Part shown: piece after piece, positions 1-10,463 of the stretch
How positions within the stretch are numbered: position 1 is the first letter of the stretch
Layout of the letters: every line of letters starts with the position of its first letter
The notes under the pieces: generated by a model
The model's database searches: none
What the model was told of the DNA's origin: nothing
Seen by the model: the letters and a program-made list of their open reading frames with translations, nothing else
DNA from: Pseudomonadota bacterium
GTDB taxonomy: Bacteria; Pseudomonadota; Gammaproteobacteria; Burkholderiales; Rhodocyclaceae
Assembly (NCBI GenBank): GCA_023459095.1
Contig: JAEWVQ010000250.1
Coordinates: 1-17,282, forward strand
DNA: 17,282 nt
Reading direction: 5' to 3'
Program-made: the position numbers and the translations under genes

Positions 1-665
1 CGCCCGCGCACGCGACGGCGGCGTCCGCGCCGCGTCACGGCGCTGCCGTGGTGGCCGCCGCCGCGGCGCTGGTGGCGGTGTTTCCGCTCATTGCCGGCGT
101 CCTGCAGAGCCCGGCGGCGGTCGGCGCCATCGCGCTGCAGGCCCCGCCCGCACAGGCCGGGTGGGTGGCCGACGACCGTGCGGGATTCTCCTACCGGCCC
201 GCGTTCAAGGGGCAGCGCGGCGAAGCGTTCCAGCTCTACCGCCGCGCCGATGGCGCCCAAATCGGGCTCTATCTCGCGTTCTATGCCGGCCAGCGCAAGG
301 GCGAGGAGCTGGTGATGCACGGCAACCAGCTCGAAGGCAGCGAGGCCGGCGGTTGGGTCAAGGGACGCTGGGGCGACGATGCGCAGACGGTCGGCACCGT
401 GCGCAAGAGCCTGCTGATCCGCGGCGACGAGCGCATGACCCTGTGGGGCTGGTACTGGATCAACGGCCGCATCATCGCCGATGGCTATGCCGCCAAGGCC
501 GTGCTGGCGCTCGACCGTTTCACCGGCGAGCGCGACGACTCGGCCGCGGTCGTGGTCATGGTGCCGGCGGCCTCTGCCGAAGGCGATGCCCTCGCGCGCG
601 ACTTCATCGCTACGCATGGCGCGGCGATCGACGCGGTCCTGCGCCAGGCCGAGGCGTTGCGATGA
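1..665 (+). CDS. xrtA: Exosortase A, C-terminal EpsI-like domain (partial, 5' end outside window)
   Basis: The frame is open from base 3 to the TGA at 663-665, giving 220 residues with the start beyond the left edge. A GTG at 48 would give a 205-residue protein, but the frame continues upstream without a stop, so I treat the gene as truncated by the window. It opens with an alanine-rich linker and one hydrophobic helix (VVAAAAALVAVFPLIAG). A soluble domain follows with the pattern of EpsI/DUF3485 proteins: an early W, then GFSYRPAFKG, FQLYRR, IGLYLAFYAGQRKGEEL. Known: in many betaproteobacteria XrtA, the membrane cysteine transpeptidase that processes PEP-CTERM proteins, carries EpsI fused at its C-terminus. 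The exosortase core with its Cys/Arg/His residues is not in this window, so a stand-alone EpsI remains possible. The following gene, of the stp2 type, supports the XrtA reading. The stop overlaps the next start (ATGA, 662-665). Confidence 0.75.
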   Translation, partial: PAHATAASAPRHGAAVVAAAAALVAVFPLIAGVLQSPAAVGAIALQAPPAQAGWVADDRAGFSYRPAFKGQRGEAFQLYRRADGAQIGLYLAFYAGQRKGEELVMHGNQLEGSEAGGWVKGRWGDDAQTVGTVRKSLLIRGDERMTLWGWYWINGRIIADGYAAKAVLALDRFTGERDDSAAVVVMVPAASAEGDALARDFIATHGAAIDAVLRQAEALR

Positions 666-1825
666 GCCGGTTGCCGCCCCTGGTGATGCATGTCGTGTTC
701 CGTTTCGACGTCGGTGGGCTCGAGAACGGCGTGGTGAACCTGATCAACCGCATGCCGGCGGAGGATTTTCGCCACGCGGTGGTCGCCCTCACCGAATGCG
801 CGCCGGATTTCGTCCGTCGCATCGCGCGCCCGGGTGTCGCCTGTTTCTCGTTGCACAAGGCGCCGGGGCATGGGGTCAAGCTCTATCCACAGCTCTACCG
901 CCTGTTCCGCGAGCAGCGGCCTGCGGTGGTGCACACGCGCAACCTCGCCGCGCTCGAGGCCGTGGTGCCGGCGCGCGCCGCGGGGGTGCCGGTGTGCATC
1001 CACGGCGAGCACGGCTGGGATGTGTCCGATCCGTTCGGCCTGCGGCGCAAGTACCGGATGATCCGCCGCCTGTACAGCCCCTTCGTCGGCCGTTACGTGG
1101 CGTTGTCGGGCGACATCGAGTCCTATTTGCGCGACCGGGTCGGGATCGCCGGGGCGCGCATCGAGCGCATCTGCAACGGCGTCGATACCGCGCGCTTCCG
1201 ACCCGCGGCGCCTGGCGAGAGGCTACCGGACAGCCCGTTCGGCAGCGCGGGGCTGATCCGCATCGGCACTGTCGGCCGCCTGCAGACCGTGAAGGATCAG
1301 CTCAATCTGGTGCGTGCCTTCGCGCTGGCGCGGCAGATGGGGGCCGCGGGCGCCGCGCTGCGCCTGGTGATCGCCGGCGACGGCCCGCTGCGCGCTGCGC
1401 TCGAGGACGAGATCCGCGCCGCCGGCATCGGCGATGTGGTGTGGCTGGCCGGCGAGCGCGGCGACGTGCCGGCGGTGATGCGCGCGCTCGATCTGTTCGT
1501 GCTGCCGTCGCGCGCGGAGGGCATCTCCAACACCATTCTGGAAGCCATGGCCAGCGCGCTGCCCGTGGTTGCCACCGCGGTCGGTGGCAACGCCGAGCTG
1601 GTGGTCGCCGGCGCCACCGGCGCGCTGGTGCCGCCCGCGGACCCCGCGGCGCTCGCCCGCGCATTGCATGCCTACGCGGAAGATGTTGCAATGCGGCATG
1701 CGCATGGCTTGGCCGGGCGGCGGCGGGCGGAGGCCGATTTCAGCCTCGACGGCATGGTCGACCGCTATGCCGCGATGTACCGCAGCGAACTCGGCGCGAG
1801 GGCGCCCGCGCGCCTCTCCGCCTGA
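662..1825 (+). CDS. GT4 glycosyltransferase, XrtA/PEP-CTERM-associated (stp2 type)
   Basis: This 387-residue protein is a retaining GT-B glycosyltransferase that probably adds a sugar to a lipid-linked EPS repeat unit on the cytoplasmic face. The N-terminal half starts MSRLPPLVMHVVFRFDVGGLE, the glycine-rich acceptor-side entry typical of this group (VGGLE at 17-21). The C-terminal half has the donor-binding signature: IGTVGRLQTVKD (201-212), VIAGDGPLR (236-244) and the E-x7-E motif E286-E294 inside SRAEGISNTILEA. The sequence fits my memory of the 'sugar transferase, PEP-CTERM/EpsH1 system associated' stp2 family. I chose ATG 662 because it overlaps the upstream stop and has GAGG at 651-654, seven bases away. 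The same frame extends upstream to 161 but that part is a shadow of the previous gene. The sugar donor cannot be told from sequence. Confidence 0.93.
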   Translation: MSRLPPLVMHVVFRFDVGGLENGVVNLINRMPAEDFRHAVVALTECAPDFVRRIARPGVACFSLHKAPGHGVKLYPQLYRLFREQRPAVVHTRNLAALEAVVPARAAGVPVCIHGEHGWDVSDPFGLRRKYRMIRRLYSPFVGRYVALSGDIESYLRDRVGIAGARIERICNGVDTARFRPAAPGERLPDSPFGSAGLIRIGTVGRLQTVKDQLNLVRAFALARQMGAAGAALRLVIAGDGPLRAALEDEIRAAGIGDVVWLAGERGDVPAVMRALDLFVLPSRAEGISNTILEAMASALPVVATAVGGNAELVVAGATGALVPPADPAALARALHAYAEDVAMRHAHGLAGRRRAEADFSLDGMVDRYAAMYRSELGARAPARLSA

Positions 1826-1827
1826 CC

Positions 1828-1833
1828 AGGAAA
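1828..1833 (+). promoter_or_regulatory. Ribosome binding site for the amidotransferase at 1841
   Basis: AGGAAA lies seven bases before ATG 1841, in the 15-base gap after the previous stop. This is one of the few genes in the block not started by a stop/start overlap, so an independent binding site is expected. It fixes the start that places the nucleophile Cys at residue 2. Confidence 0.6.
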
Positions 1834-1840
1834 CCCGATC

Positions 1841-3775
1841 ATGTGTGGCATTGCCGGCCTTTTCGACACCCGCGCGAAGCGCGACTTCGACCGCGCGCTG
1901 ATGCGCAGGATGAACGACGTGCAGCATCACCGCGGCCCGGACGAGGGCGGCTACCACTTCGAACCGGGGGTCGCGCTCGCGCATCGCCGGCTGTCGATCA
2001 TCGACCTCGCCACCGGGCAGCAGCCGCTGTTCAACGAGGACGGCTCGGTGGCGGTGGTGTTCAACGGCGAGATCTACAACTTCCAGGCGTTGGTGCCCGA
2101 GCTCGAAGCGCTCGGCCACGTCTTCCACACCCGCAGCGACACCGAGGTGATCGTGCATGCGTGGGAGGCCTGGGGCGAGGCCTGCGTGCAGCGCTTTCGC
2201 GGCATGTTCGCGTTCGCCCTGTACGACCGCAATCGCGAGACCCTGTTCATGGCGCGCGACCGCCTCGCGGTCAAGCCGATGTTCTACACCGTGCTCGCCG
2301 ACGGCACGCTCGCCTTCGGTTCCGAACTCAAGGTGCTGATGCAGCATCCGGGCTTCGACCGCCGGCTCGATCCGCTCGCGGTCGAGGAGTACTTCGCCCT
2401 CGGTTATGTCGCCGAACCGCGCACCATCTTCAGCGGCGCGAAAAAGCTCGGCGCCGGCGAGCTGCTGTGCGTCCGCCGCGGTGCGCCGGTGCCCGAGCCG
2501 CGGCCGTACTGGGACGTCCGTTTCACCCTCGACAGCCGGCTGTCGCTGGCCGCCGCGACCGACGAACTGGGCGCGCGCCTGCGCGAATCGGTCCGGCTGC
2601 GCATGATCGCCGACGTGCCGCTGGGCGCCTTCCTGTCCGGCGGGGTCGATTCCAGCGCGGTGGTCGCGACCATGGCCGGGCTGTCGGCGGAGCCGGTCAA
2701 CACCTGCTCGATCGCGTTCGACAATCCGCAGTTCAACGAGACCGAATTCGCGCAGCAGGTCGCCGAGCGCTATGGCACCCGCCACTACGTCGAAACCGTC
2801 AGGTCGGACGATTTCGATCTCATCGACACCCTCGCCGCACTCTACGACGAGCCCTATGCCGACAGTTCGGCGATTCCCACCTACCGCGTCTGCCAGCTCG
2901 CGCGCAAGCGCGTCACTGTGGCGCTGTCGGGCGACGGCGGCGACGAGAGCTTCGCCGGCTACCGCCGCTACCGCTCGCACCTGATGGAGCAGCGCTGGCG
3001 CGACGCCATGCCGCATGGCCTGCGCCGCCCGGTGTTCGGCCTGCTCGGGCGGGTCTATCCGAAGGCGGACTGGGCGCCGCGCGTGCTGCGTGCGAAGACC
3101 ACCTTTCAGGCGCTGGCGCGCGATGCGGTCGAGGCCTACTCGCAGTCGGTGGCGATCCTGCGCGGCGATCTGCGGCGGCGGCTGTTCTCCCCGGGTTTCG
3201 CGCGCCAGCTCGGCGGCTACGACGCGCTCGAGGTGTTCCGCCGCCATGCGGCCAACGCCGGCACCGACGATCCGCTCGCCCTCATCCAGTACCTCGACCT
3301 CAAGACCTATCTGGTCGGCGACATCAACACCAAGGTGGACCGCGCCAGCATGGCGCATTCGCTGGAGGTGCGCGAACCGCTGATGGACCACGAACTGGTG
3401 GAGTGGCTGGCGACCCTGCCTTCGGCGCTCAAGATTCACGGCAACGAGGGCAAGTACCTGCTGAAGAAGACGCTCGAACCCCTGCTGCCTCACGCCGTGC
3501 TCTACCGGCCCAAGAAGGGTTTCGCGGTGCCGCTCGCGCAGTGGTTCCGCGGTCCGCTGAAGACGCGCGTGCGCGAGGTGGTGCTGGGCGACACGCTGGC
3601 GGCGACCGGCATTTTCAACCAGGACTTCCTGCGTCATCTGGTCGATGCCCACCAGTCCGGCGCGCGCGACTACAGCTCGCCGCTGTGGGCGGTGACCATG
3701 TTCGACGCCTTCCTGCGCAATCTCGACGCCGGCGCGCAAGGCCTTGCGCGGCCGCGCGAAGCGGCGCTGGCCTGA
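1841..3775 (+). CDS. XrtA-associated asparagine-synthase-like amidotransferase 1
   Basis: This 644-residue protein has the two-domain layout of glutamine-hydrolysing asparagine synthetase. The N-terminal class II amidotransferase domain has the nucleophile Cys2 (MCGIAGLF), R50, the NGEIYN site at 75-80 and D100. The C-terminal adenylating domain has the PP-loop SGGVDSS at 266-272, LSGDGGDESFAGYRRY, and the late SMAHSLEVREPLMDHEL stretch. Known: this family hydrolyses glutamine and moves the ammonia to an AMP-activated carboxylate. Members in XrtA loci ('exosortase A system-associated amidotransferase 1') are thought to act on EPS sugars or precursors rather than aspartate; that is inference. 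One oddity is RDRLAVKPMFY where the family usually has RDRLG-KP-YY. The start is firm because Cys2 must follow the initiator Met. It sits between two glycosyltransferases. Confidence 0.94.
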   Translation: MCGIAGLFDTRAKRDFDRALMRRMNDVQHHRGPDEGGYHFEPGVALAHRRLSIIDLATGQQPLFNEDGSVAVVFNGEIYNFQALVPELEALGHVFHTRSDTEVIVHAWEAWGEACVQRFRGMFAFALYDRNRETLFMARDRLAVKPMFYTVLADGTLAFGSELKVLMQHPGFDRRLDPLAVEEYFALGYVAEPRTIFSGAKKLGAGELLCVRRGAPVPEPRPYWDVRFTLDSRLSLAAATDELGARLRESVRLRMIADVPLGAFLSGGVDSSAVVATMAGLSAEPVNTCSIAFDNPQFNETEFAQQVAERYGTRHYVETVRSDDFDLIDTLAALYDEPYADSSAIPTYRVCQLARKRVTVALSGDGGDESFAGYRRYRSHLMEQRWRDAMPHGLRRPVFGLLGRVYPKADWAPRVLRAKTTFQALARDAVEAYSQSVAILRGDLRRRLFSPGFARQLGGYDALEVFRRHAANAGTDDPLALIQYLDLKTYLVGDINTKVDRASMAHSLEVREPLMDHELVEWLATLPSALKIHGNEGKYLLKKTLEPLLPHAVLYRPKKGFAVPLAQWFRGPLKTRVREVVLGDTLAATGIFNQDFLRHLVDAHQSGARDYSSPLWAVTMFDAFLRNLDAGAQGLARPREAALA

Positions 3776-3789
3776 GCGCGGAACCCGGC

Positions 3790-5007
3790 ATGCGCATCCT
3801 TCATATCCTCGATCATTCCCTGCCGCTGCACAGCGGCTACACCTTCCGCACCGCCGCCATCCTGCGCGAGCAGCAGGCGCTGGGCTGGGAGACCTGTCAC
3901 CTGACCACGCCCAAACAGGGGTTCGCTCCGACGCGCGAAGAGGTCGCCGACGGCCTGTGCTTTCACCGCACGCCTGCGCCCGAGGGCTGCGGCCTGATCG
4001 CGCAGATGCGGCTGACCGCGGCGCGTCTGGACGAGCTTGTCGCCGAACTGCGGCCGGACCTGCTCCACGCCCATTCGCCGGTGCTCAACGCCTTGCCCGC
4101 GCTGTGGGTGGGGCGGCGGCGCGCGCTGCCGGTGGTCTATGAGATGCGCGCATCGTGGGAGGATGCCGCGGTCGACCACGGCACCACCACCGAAGGCAGC
4201 CTGCGCTACCGGGTGTCGCGTGCGCTGGAGACGTTCGCGCTGCGCCGCGCCGACCAGGTGACCACGATCTGCGAAGGGCTGCGCGGCGACATCGCGGTGC
4301 GCGGCGTGGCGGCGGAGAAGATCACCGTGATCCCCAACGCGGTCGATGCCGAGGCCTTCCGCTTCGGCGCCGAGGCCGACGAGGCCCTGCGCGCCGAGCT
4401 GGGCCTCACGGGCTGCACCGTGCTCGGTTTCGCCGGTTCGTTCTACGGCTACGAAGGCCTGCACCTGCTGGTGTCGGCGCTGGCGCGGCTGGTGCCGCGC
4501 TACCCCGACATCCGTCTGCTGCTGGTCGGCGGCGGCGTGCAGGAGGCGGCGCTGCGCGCCCAGGCGCAGGCCGAGGGCGTGGCCGGACGGGTGATCTTCA
4601 CCGGGCGCGTGCCCCATGCGCAGGTGCAGAAGTACTACGAGCTGATCGACGTGCTCGCCTATCCGCGCCTGCCGATCCGCCTCACCGAGCTGGTGACGCC
4701 GCTCAAGCCGCTGGAGGCGATGGCGCAGGGGCGCATGTTCGTCGCCTCCGACGTCGGCGGCCATCGCGAACTCGTGCGCCATGGTGAAACCGGTTTCCTG
4801 TTCGAGGCCGGCAGTGTCGACGCGCTGGTCGCGGCGCTCGCCCGGGTGCTCGACGAGCGCGCGCAGTGGCCGGCGATCCGCCGCCAGGCGCGCGCCTTCG
4901 TCGAGCGCGAGCGGACCTGGTCGAACAGCGTGGCGCGCTACCGCGAGGTGTATCGGCGCGCGCTCGCAGCGCATGGCCGCGCGGCGGTGGCGGCGGAGGC
5001 GGGCTAG
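3790..5007 (+). CDS. GT4 glycosyltransferase, XrtA-associated (Daro_2409 type)
   Basis: This 405-residue GT-B glycosyltransferase begins MRILHILDHSLPLHSGYTFRT. The HILDHSLP-HSGY opening is what I associate with the XrtA-associated Daro_2409 family. The donor half contains VLGFAGSFYGYEGLHLL (211-227), LLLVGGGVQE (243-252) and E300/E309 in TELVTPLKPLEAMAQG, with the acidic pair spaced one residue wider than the usual E-x7-E. It should transfer a hexose or hexosamine during repeat-unit assembly; donor and linkage are unknown. The frame is open far upstream (from 481) but only as a shadow of earlier genes. ATG 3790 is 14 bases after the previous stop, with a weak CGGAA at 3779-3783. The gene ends two bases before the next start. 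Confidence 0.92.
   Translation: MRILHILDHSLPLHSGYTFRTAAILREQQALGWETCHLTTPKQGFAPTREEVADGLCFHRTPAPEGCGLIAQMRLTAARLDELVAELRPDLLHAHSPVLNALPALWVGRRRALPVVYEMRASWEDAAVDHGTTTEGSLRYRVSRALETFALRRADQVTTICEGLRGDIAVRGVAAEKITVIPNAVDAEAFRFGAEADEALRAELGLTGCTVLGFAGSFYGYEGLHLLVSALARLVPRYPDIRLLLVGGGVQEAALRAQAQAEGVAGRVIFTGRVPHAQVQKYYELIDVLAYPRLPIRLTELVTPLKPLEAMAQGRMFVASDVGGHRELVRHGETGFLFEAGSVDALVAALARVLDERAQWPAIRRQARAFVERERTWSNSVARYREVYRRALAAHGRAAVAAEAG
4995..4999 (+). promoter_or_regulatory. Ribosome binding site for the amidotransferase at 5010
   Basis: GGAGG lies ten bases before ATG 5010, within the last codons of the previous gene. It supports that start over the upstream in-frame one at 4866, which would bury the catalytic Cys inside the protein. 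Confidence 0.55.
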
Positions 5008-5009
5008 TC

Positions 5010-6938
5010 ATGTGCGGCATCCACGGGCTCTACCGTTTCGATGGCGCGCGCGTCGATGCGGCCACGCTCAGCGCCATGGGCGACGTTACCCGCCATCGCG
5101 GACCGGACGACGAAGGTCGCCACATCGAACCGTCCGGCCGTTGCGGCATCGGCATGCGGCGCCTGTCGATCATCGATCTGGCCGGCGGCCATCAGCCGAT
5201 CTCCAACGCCGACGACAGCCTGTGGGCGGTGTGCAACGGCGAAATCTACAACTTCCGCGAACTGCGCGGCGAACTGCAGGCGCGCGGCTACCGCTTCAAG
5301 ACGGGCTCCGACAGCGAGGTGTTGCTGCACCTGTACGACGAGCTGGGGGACGCGTTCGTCGATCGCCTCGACGGCATGTTCAATTTCGCGCTCTGGGACG
5401 AGCGCCGCAAGCGCCTGCTGATCGGCCGCGACCCCCTCGGGGTCAAGCCGCTGTACGTGCACCGCTCGGCGACGATGCTCGCCTTCGCCACCGAGGCCAA
5501 GGCCCTGCTGCAGCTGCCGGGCGTGCATGCCGAACTCGACCGTGCCGTGCTCGGCGACTATCTGCACCTCGGTTACGTGCCGGCGCCGCATTCGATGTTC
5601 GCCGGCATCCGCAAGCTGCCGCCGGCGACCCTGCTCGCGGTCGAGCACGGCGAAGTCCGCGAGTGGCGCTACTGGCGGCTGCCGTCGCGCATCGACCGCG
5701 CCACCTCCGAGGCCGAGTGGGTCGAGCGCATCCGCGTGGGCATGGATGCGGCGGTGCAGCGCCAGATGGTGGCCGACGTGCCGATCGGCGCCTTCCTCTC
5801 CGGCGGCGTCGATTCCAGCGCGGTGGTCGCGGCCATGGCCAGGCATTCCGCGCAGCCGATCCGCACCTATGCCATCGGCTTCGAGGGCGGGGAGGCCGAG
5901 CAGCTCTACAACGAACTGCCGTATGCGCGCCAGGTCGCGCAGCTGTTCGGTACCGAGCACCACGAGATCGTGGTGCGGCCCGACGTCGTCGGGCTGCTGC
6001 CGCGGCTGCTGTGGCACATGGACGAACCGGTGGCCGATTCGGCTTTCATCACCACCTATCTGGTGTCCGAGTTCGCCCGCCGCGACGTCAAGGTCATCCT
6101 CTCCGGTGTCGGCGGCGACGAGTTGTTCGGCGGCTACCGGCGCTATCTGGGCGGCCACTACGTTGCCCGCCTGCAGCGCCTGCCGCGCTGGTCGCGGCGG
6201 CTGATGGCGCGCACCGCCGGCTTGCTGCCGAGCGACCGCCATTCCAGGGTGCTCAACACCCTGCGTCTGGCGCGCGGCCTGCTGGTTTCGGCCGAGCTCC
6301 CGCCCGATGAGCGTTATCGCCACTATCTGCAGGTGCTCGATCGCGACACCGTGGCCGCGTTGCTGCGCGGGCAGACCGGCGGCAGCGATGCCCTCGCCGC
6401 CGCGTTCGCGGCCGCGGGCGACGAGGATGCGCTCAACCGCATGTTCGCCGTGGATGCGGAAACCCAGCTGCCCGACGACCTGCTGCTGCTCACCGACAAG
6501 ATGAGCATGGCGGTGTCGCTGGAGTGCCGCGTGCCGTTGCTCGACCGCGAATTGGTCGAACTCGCCGCGGCGATCCCGGAAAGCCTGAAGGTGAAGGGCG
6601 GCCGCCTCAAGCATCTGATGAAGGCGGCGCTCGCCGACGTGCTGCCGGCCGATCTCCTCGACCGCAAGAAACGCGGCTTCGGCACCCCCATGGGCGCCTG
6701 GCTGAAGCGCGAGCTGGCGCCGGTGCTGCACCGCCTGCTCGGCGCCGACGTGGTGCGCGATCGCGGCCTGTTCGATCCCGCGGTGGTCGCGCGCCTGGTC
6801 GCCGATCACGAAGCGGCGCGCATCGATGGTACCGATGCGCTGCTCGCCCTGATGAATCTCGAAATCTGGAGCCGCCTGCATCTCGACCGCCATTCGGTGG
6901 ACGAGGTCACCGCCGAGCTCAAGAGCCTGGTCGCATGA
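5010..6938 (+). CDS. asnB: Asparagine-synthase-family amidotransferase (second copy in the locus)
   Basis: This 642-residue protein is a full glutamine-dependent asparagine-synthase-type enzyme. Amidotransferase residues are Cys2 (MCGIHGLY), R51, NGEIYN at 76-81 and D101. The synthetase half has SGGVDSS at 264-270, LSGVGGDELFGGYRRY and a C-terminal KKRGFGTPMGAW. It is alignable with the 1841 gene over its whole length but clearly diverged (MCGIHGLY-RFDGA against MCGIAGLF-DTRAK), so the two are paralogues with separate roles rather than a fresh duplication. Expected chemistry is ATP-dependent activation of a carboxylate followed by amidation with glutamine-derived ammonia. Given the AlgD-like dehydrogenase downstream, a uronic acid carboxylate is a plausible substrate (inference). 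A plain asparagine synthetase cannot be excluded. Its stop overlaps the next ATG (ATGA, 6935-6938). Confidence 0.94.
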   Translation: MCGIHGLYRFDGARVDAATLSAMGDVTRHRGPDDEGRHIEPSGRCGIGMRRLSIIDLAGGHQPISNADDSLWAVCNGEIYNFRELRGELQARGYRFKTGSDSEVLLHLYDELGDAFVDRLDGMFNFALWDERRKRLLIGRDPLGVKPLYVHRSATMLAFATEAKALLQLPGVHAELDRAVLGDYLHLGYVPAPHSMFAGIRKLPPATLLAVEHGEVREWRYWRLPSRIDRATSEAEWVERIRVGMDAAVQRQMVADVPIGAFLSGGVDSSAVVAAMARHSAQPIRTYAIGFEGGEAEQLYNELPYARQVAQLFGTEHHEIVVRPDVVGLLPRLLWHMDEPVADSAFITTYLVSEFARRDVKVILSGVGGDELFGGYRRYLGGHYVARLQRLPRWSRRLMARTAGLLPSDRHSRVLNTLRLARGLLVSAELPPDERYRHYLQVLDRDTVAALLRGQTGGSDALAAAFAAAGDEDALNRMFAVDAETQLPDDLLLLTDKMSMAVSLECRVPLLDRELVELAAAIPESLKVKGGRLKHLMKAALADVLPADLLDRKKRGFGTPMGAWLKRELAPVLHRLLGADVVRDRGLFDPAVVARLVADHEAARIDGTDALLALMNLEIWSRLHLDRHSVDEVTAELKSLVA

Positions 6939-8142
6939 AGATCCTCTACGTCTGTCACCGTTTTCCGTTCCCGCCCAAGCGCGGCGGCAAGATCCGCCCG
7001 TTCAACATGATCCGCCACCTCGCGCAGCGCCACGAGGTCACGGTGTGCTCGCTCGCCCGCTCCGCGGCGGAGGCCGAGGAGGGGCGGGGCATCGCGCCGC
7101 ACTGCGCGCGTTTCGAGATGGGGCGGGTGTCGAACCCGGTGCAGATCGCGCGCATGGTGGCGCGCCTGCCGACGCCGGTGCCGTCGTCGATGGGCTTCTT
7201 CTATTCGCCCGAGCTCGCGCGCAAGGTCGATGCCCTGCTCGCGCAGACGCGCTTCGATCTGATCTTCGTGCATTGTTCGTCGGTGGCGCAGTACGTTGCC
7301 AAGGTGCACGGCATTCCCAAGATCCTCGACTTCGGCGACATGGATTCGCAGAAATGGCTGGAGTACGTGAACTACAAGCCCTTCCCGCTGAAGATGGGTT
7401 ACTGGCTCGAGGGCACGAAGATGGCGCATGCGGAAAAGCGCCTCGCCGGCCAGTTCGATCTGTGCACGGCAACGACCCGCGCCGAGTGGGAAACCCTGGA
7501 GTCGTATCGCACCGGCGTGGCGAGCGACTGGTTTCCGAACGGGGTCGATGCGGAGTTCTTCAAGCCAGACGGCGACGGCTACGACGCCGACACCCTGAGT
7601 TTCATCGGGCGCATGGACTATTACCCGAACCAGGAGGCGATGTTCCGCTTCTGCGCCACGGTATGGCCTTTGCTGCGCGCGCGCCGGCCAGCGATGAAGC
7701 TGCTCGTCGTCGGCGCCGATCCCAGCCCCGCGGTGCGCAAGCTCGGCGAGCTGCCGGGGGTGACGGTGACCGGCTCGGTGGCCGACGTGCGTCCGCACAT
7801 CCTGCGCTCGGCCGCGATGGTGGCGCCGCTCAACATCGCCCGCGGCACGCAGAACAAGATTCTGGAGGCGATGGCGATGGGCGTGCCGGTGGTGTCGAGC
7901 GCGATCGCCGCGGGCGGCGTCGATGCCGTCGGTGGGGAGCATTTCCTCGTCGCCGAGACGCCGGAGCAGTACGCTGAGGCCATCCTGCGCATCGTCGAGC
8001 AGCCCGCCGAGCGCGCACGCCTGGCCGCGGCCGGGCGCGCACGGATGCTGTCGCACCATGCATGGCCGCGATCGATGGAGCGCCTGGACGGCATCATCGC
8101 GCGCTGCCTGAAGCAATTTCACGGTAACGAGGAAGTGACGCA

Positions 8143-8146
<4 letters not shown>
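6935..8146 (+). CDS. Sugar transferase, XrtA/PEP-CTERM-associated (stp1 type)
   Basis: This 403-residue protein starts MKILYVCHRFPFPPKRGGKIR. That opening (CHR-PFPP-KG-K-R) is characteristic, as I recall it, of the stp1 'sugar transferase, PEP-CTERM/EpsH1 system associated' family. The donor domain shows FPNGVDAEFF (200-209), LSFIGRMDYYPN (221-232), LLVVGADPSP (256-265) and ARGTQNKILEAMAMGVPVV (302-320), where E311 is the conserved late acidic residue. The first acid of the usual E-x7-E pair is not seen, which is normal for this branch. No signal peptide is present, so it is cytoplasmic or membrane-associated. It starts within the previous stop, with AAGAG at 6921-6925. Its last bases overlap the AlgD-like gene (ATGA, 8143-8146). 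Confidence 0.93.
8129..8135 (+). promoter_or_regulatory. Ribosome binding site for the AlgD-like dehydrogenase
   Basis: GAGGAAG lies seven bases before ATG 8143, at the end of the preceding coding region. It is the longest purine-rich match among the starts in this window, suggesting the dehydrogenase is translated well in addition to being coupled to the upstream gene. Confidence 0.6.
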
Positions 8147-9455
<1,309 letters not shown>

Positions 9456-9459
<4 letters not shown>

Positions 9460-10463
9460 ACACCGGGCGGGCGGCGGCGGGGCGGTTCTGGCTGTGGTCG
9501 TGGTGGGCCGGCCTGGCGCTGACCCTGCTGCTGACCGCCACGCTCGCGCCGCATCTGCGCGACTCGGCCGAGCTGGTGCGCCTGCGCAACGCGCTGCTGC
9601 TGCAATCGCCCCCGGCCGAGCACGCGTGGACACCGGCGCGGCCGCCCGCCGGCTTCGCCGTTGAGTCCGCCCCGCCGACGCCGCTTTACGCCGACACCGT
9701 GGCGCGCAACGCACTGAAGGTGGAGGGCGACGACTGGGCCACCGCGCTGGCCATCGGCCGCCACCTGCTGCCGGCGGGGCGGCGCAGCGGCGGTGCGATC
9801 CAGGCCGACCTCGGCGCCACCTACGTCCGCATCACGGCGCAGCGCGAGGGCTATTGCGGCGACTATGCCGACAGTTTCACCGGCCTGGCGACGGCGGCAG
9901 GGGTCTTTGCGCGGTCGTGGGCGTTCTCCTTCGACGGCTACGGCGGGCGCGGCCACATCTTCAACGAAATCTGGGACGCCGCGCGCGCGCGCTGGGTGAT
10001 GATCGACGTGTTCAACAATTTCTACGTCGTCGATGGCGCCGGGCAGGCGCTGTCGGCGATGGCGTTCCGCGACGCGCTGCAGGGGAACGCCGCCGGGATC
10101 GAGCTGGTGCCGGTGGACCCCACGGCGGCGCCCGGTTTCCGCGACCGCGACAAGGCGCTCGCCTATTTCCGCCGCGGCCTGCCGCAGTGGTACATGTGGT
10201 GGGGCAACAACGTGTTCGAGTACGACCGCTCGCCGGTGGTGGCCGCGTTCGGCAAGGTCCATCGCGCGTTGGAGCAGCTCGGCGGTGTCGCCGTGGGGCT
10301 GCATCCGCGCATCCGCATGCTGGCCACCGCGGAGGGCGCCGAAGCGCGTGCGCGCATGTGGCGCCTGCGCGCGCAGCTGTTCGGCGTGATCGCAGCCGCC
10401 GCGCTGACCGTGATCGGCCTGATCGGCTGGCTGTTGCAGCGCCGGCGCCGGGAGGCAGCATGA
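9456..10463 (+). CDS. Membrane-anchored transglutaminase-like protein
   Basis: This 335-residue protein (GTG start) has one helix at each end and a soluble core. Residues 11-32 are hydrophobic after a basic N-terminus (R5, R10). Residues 308-327 form a second helix followed by QRRRREAA. The basic flanks predict both ends in the cytoplasm and the core in the periplasm. The core has the transglutaminase/papain-like triad layout: C134 in GYCGDYADSF, H167 in GRGHIFNEIW and D184 in RWVMIDVFNNFYVVD. Known: this superfamily includes proteases, amidases and acyl-transferring cross-linkers, so the direction of reaction is open. The position between an AlgD-like enzyme and a glycosyltransferase suggests a role in EPS or in a protein that handles it (inference). 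GTG 9456 overlaps the upstream stop, with GAAGG at 9442-9446; I see no better in-frame start nearby. Confidence 0.82.

Noticed and set aside
1223..3739. A very long open frame on the minus strand (838 codons), with similar ones at 3670-4974, 5004-6893, 6806-8143 and 8119-9714
   Set aside because: They lie opposite genes with clear family motifs, and their translations are rich in H, R, Q, V and A without any recognisable domain. This is the usual antisense shadow of GC-rich codon use.
4866..5009. Upstream extension of the second amidotransferase to an ATG at 4866
   Set aside because: It would overlap the preceding glycosyltransferase by about 140 bases and place the catalytic Cys far from the N-terminus, where class II amidotransferases need it.
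2645..5831. A 24-base identical stretch in the PP-loops of the first two amidotransferases (2645-2668 and 5808-5831) as a sign of recent duplication or recombination
   Set aside because: It encodes the same conserved GVDSSAVVA and GC-biased codon choice explains the identity. The rest of the two genes is well diverged.
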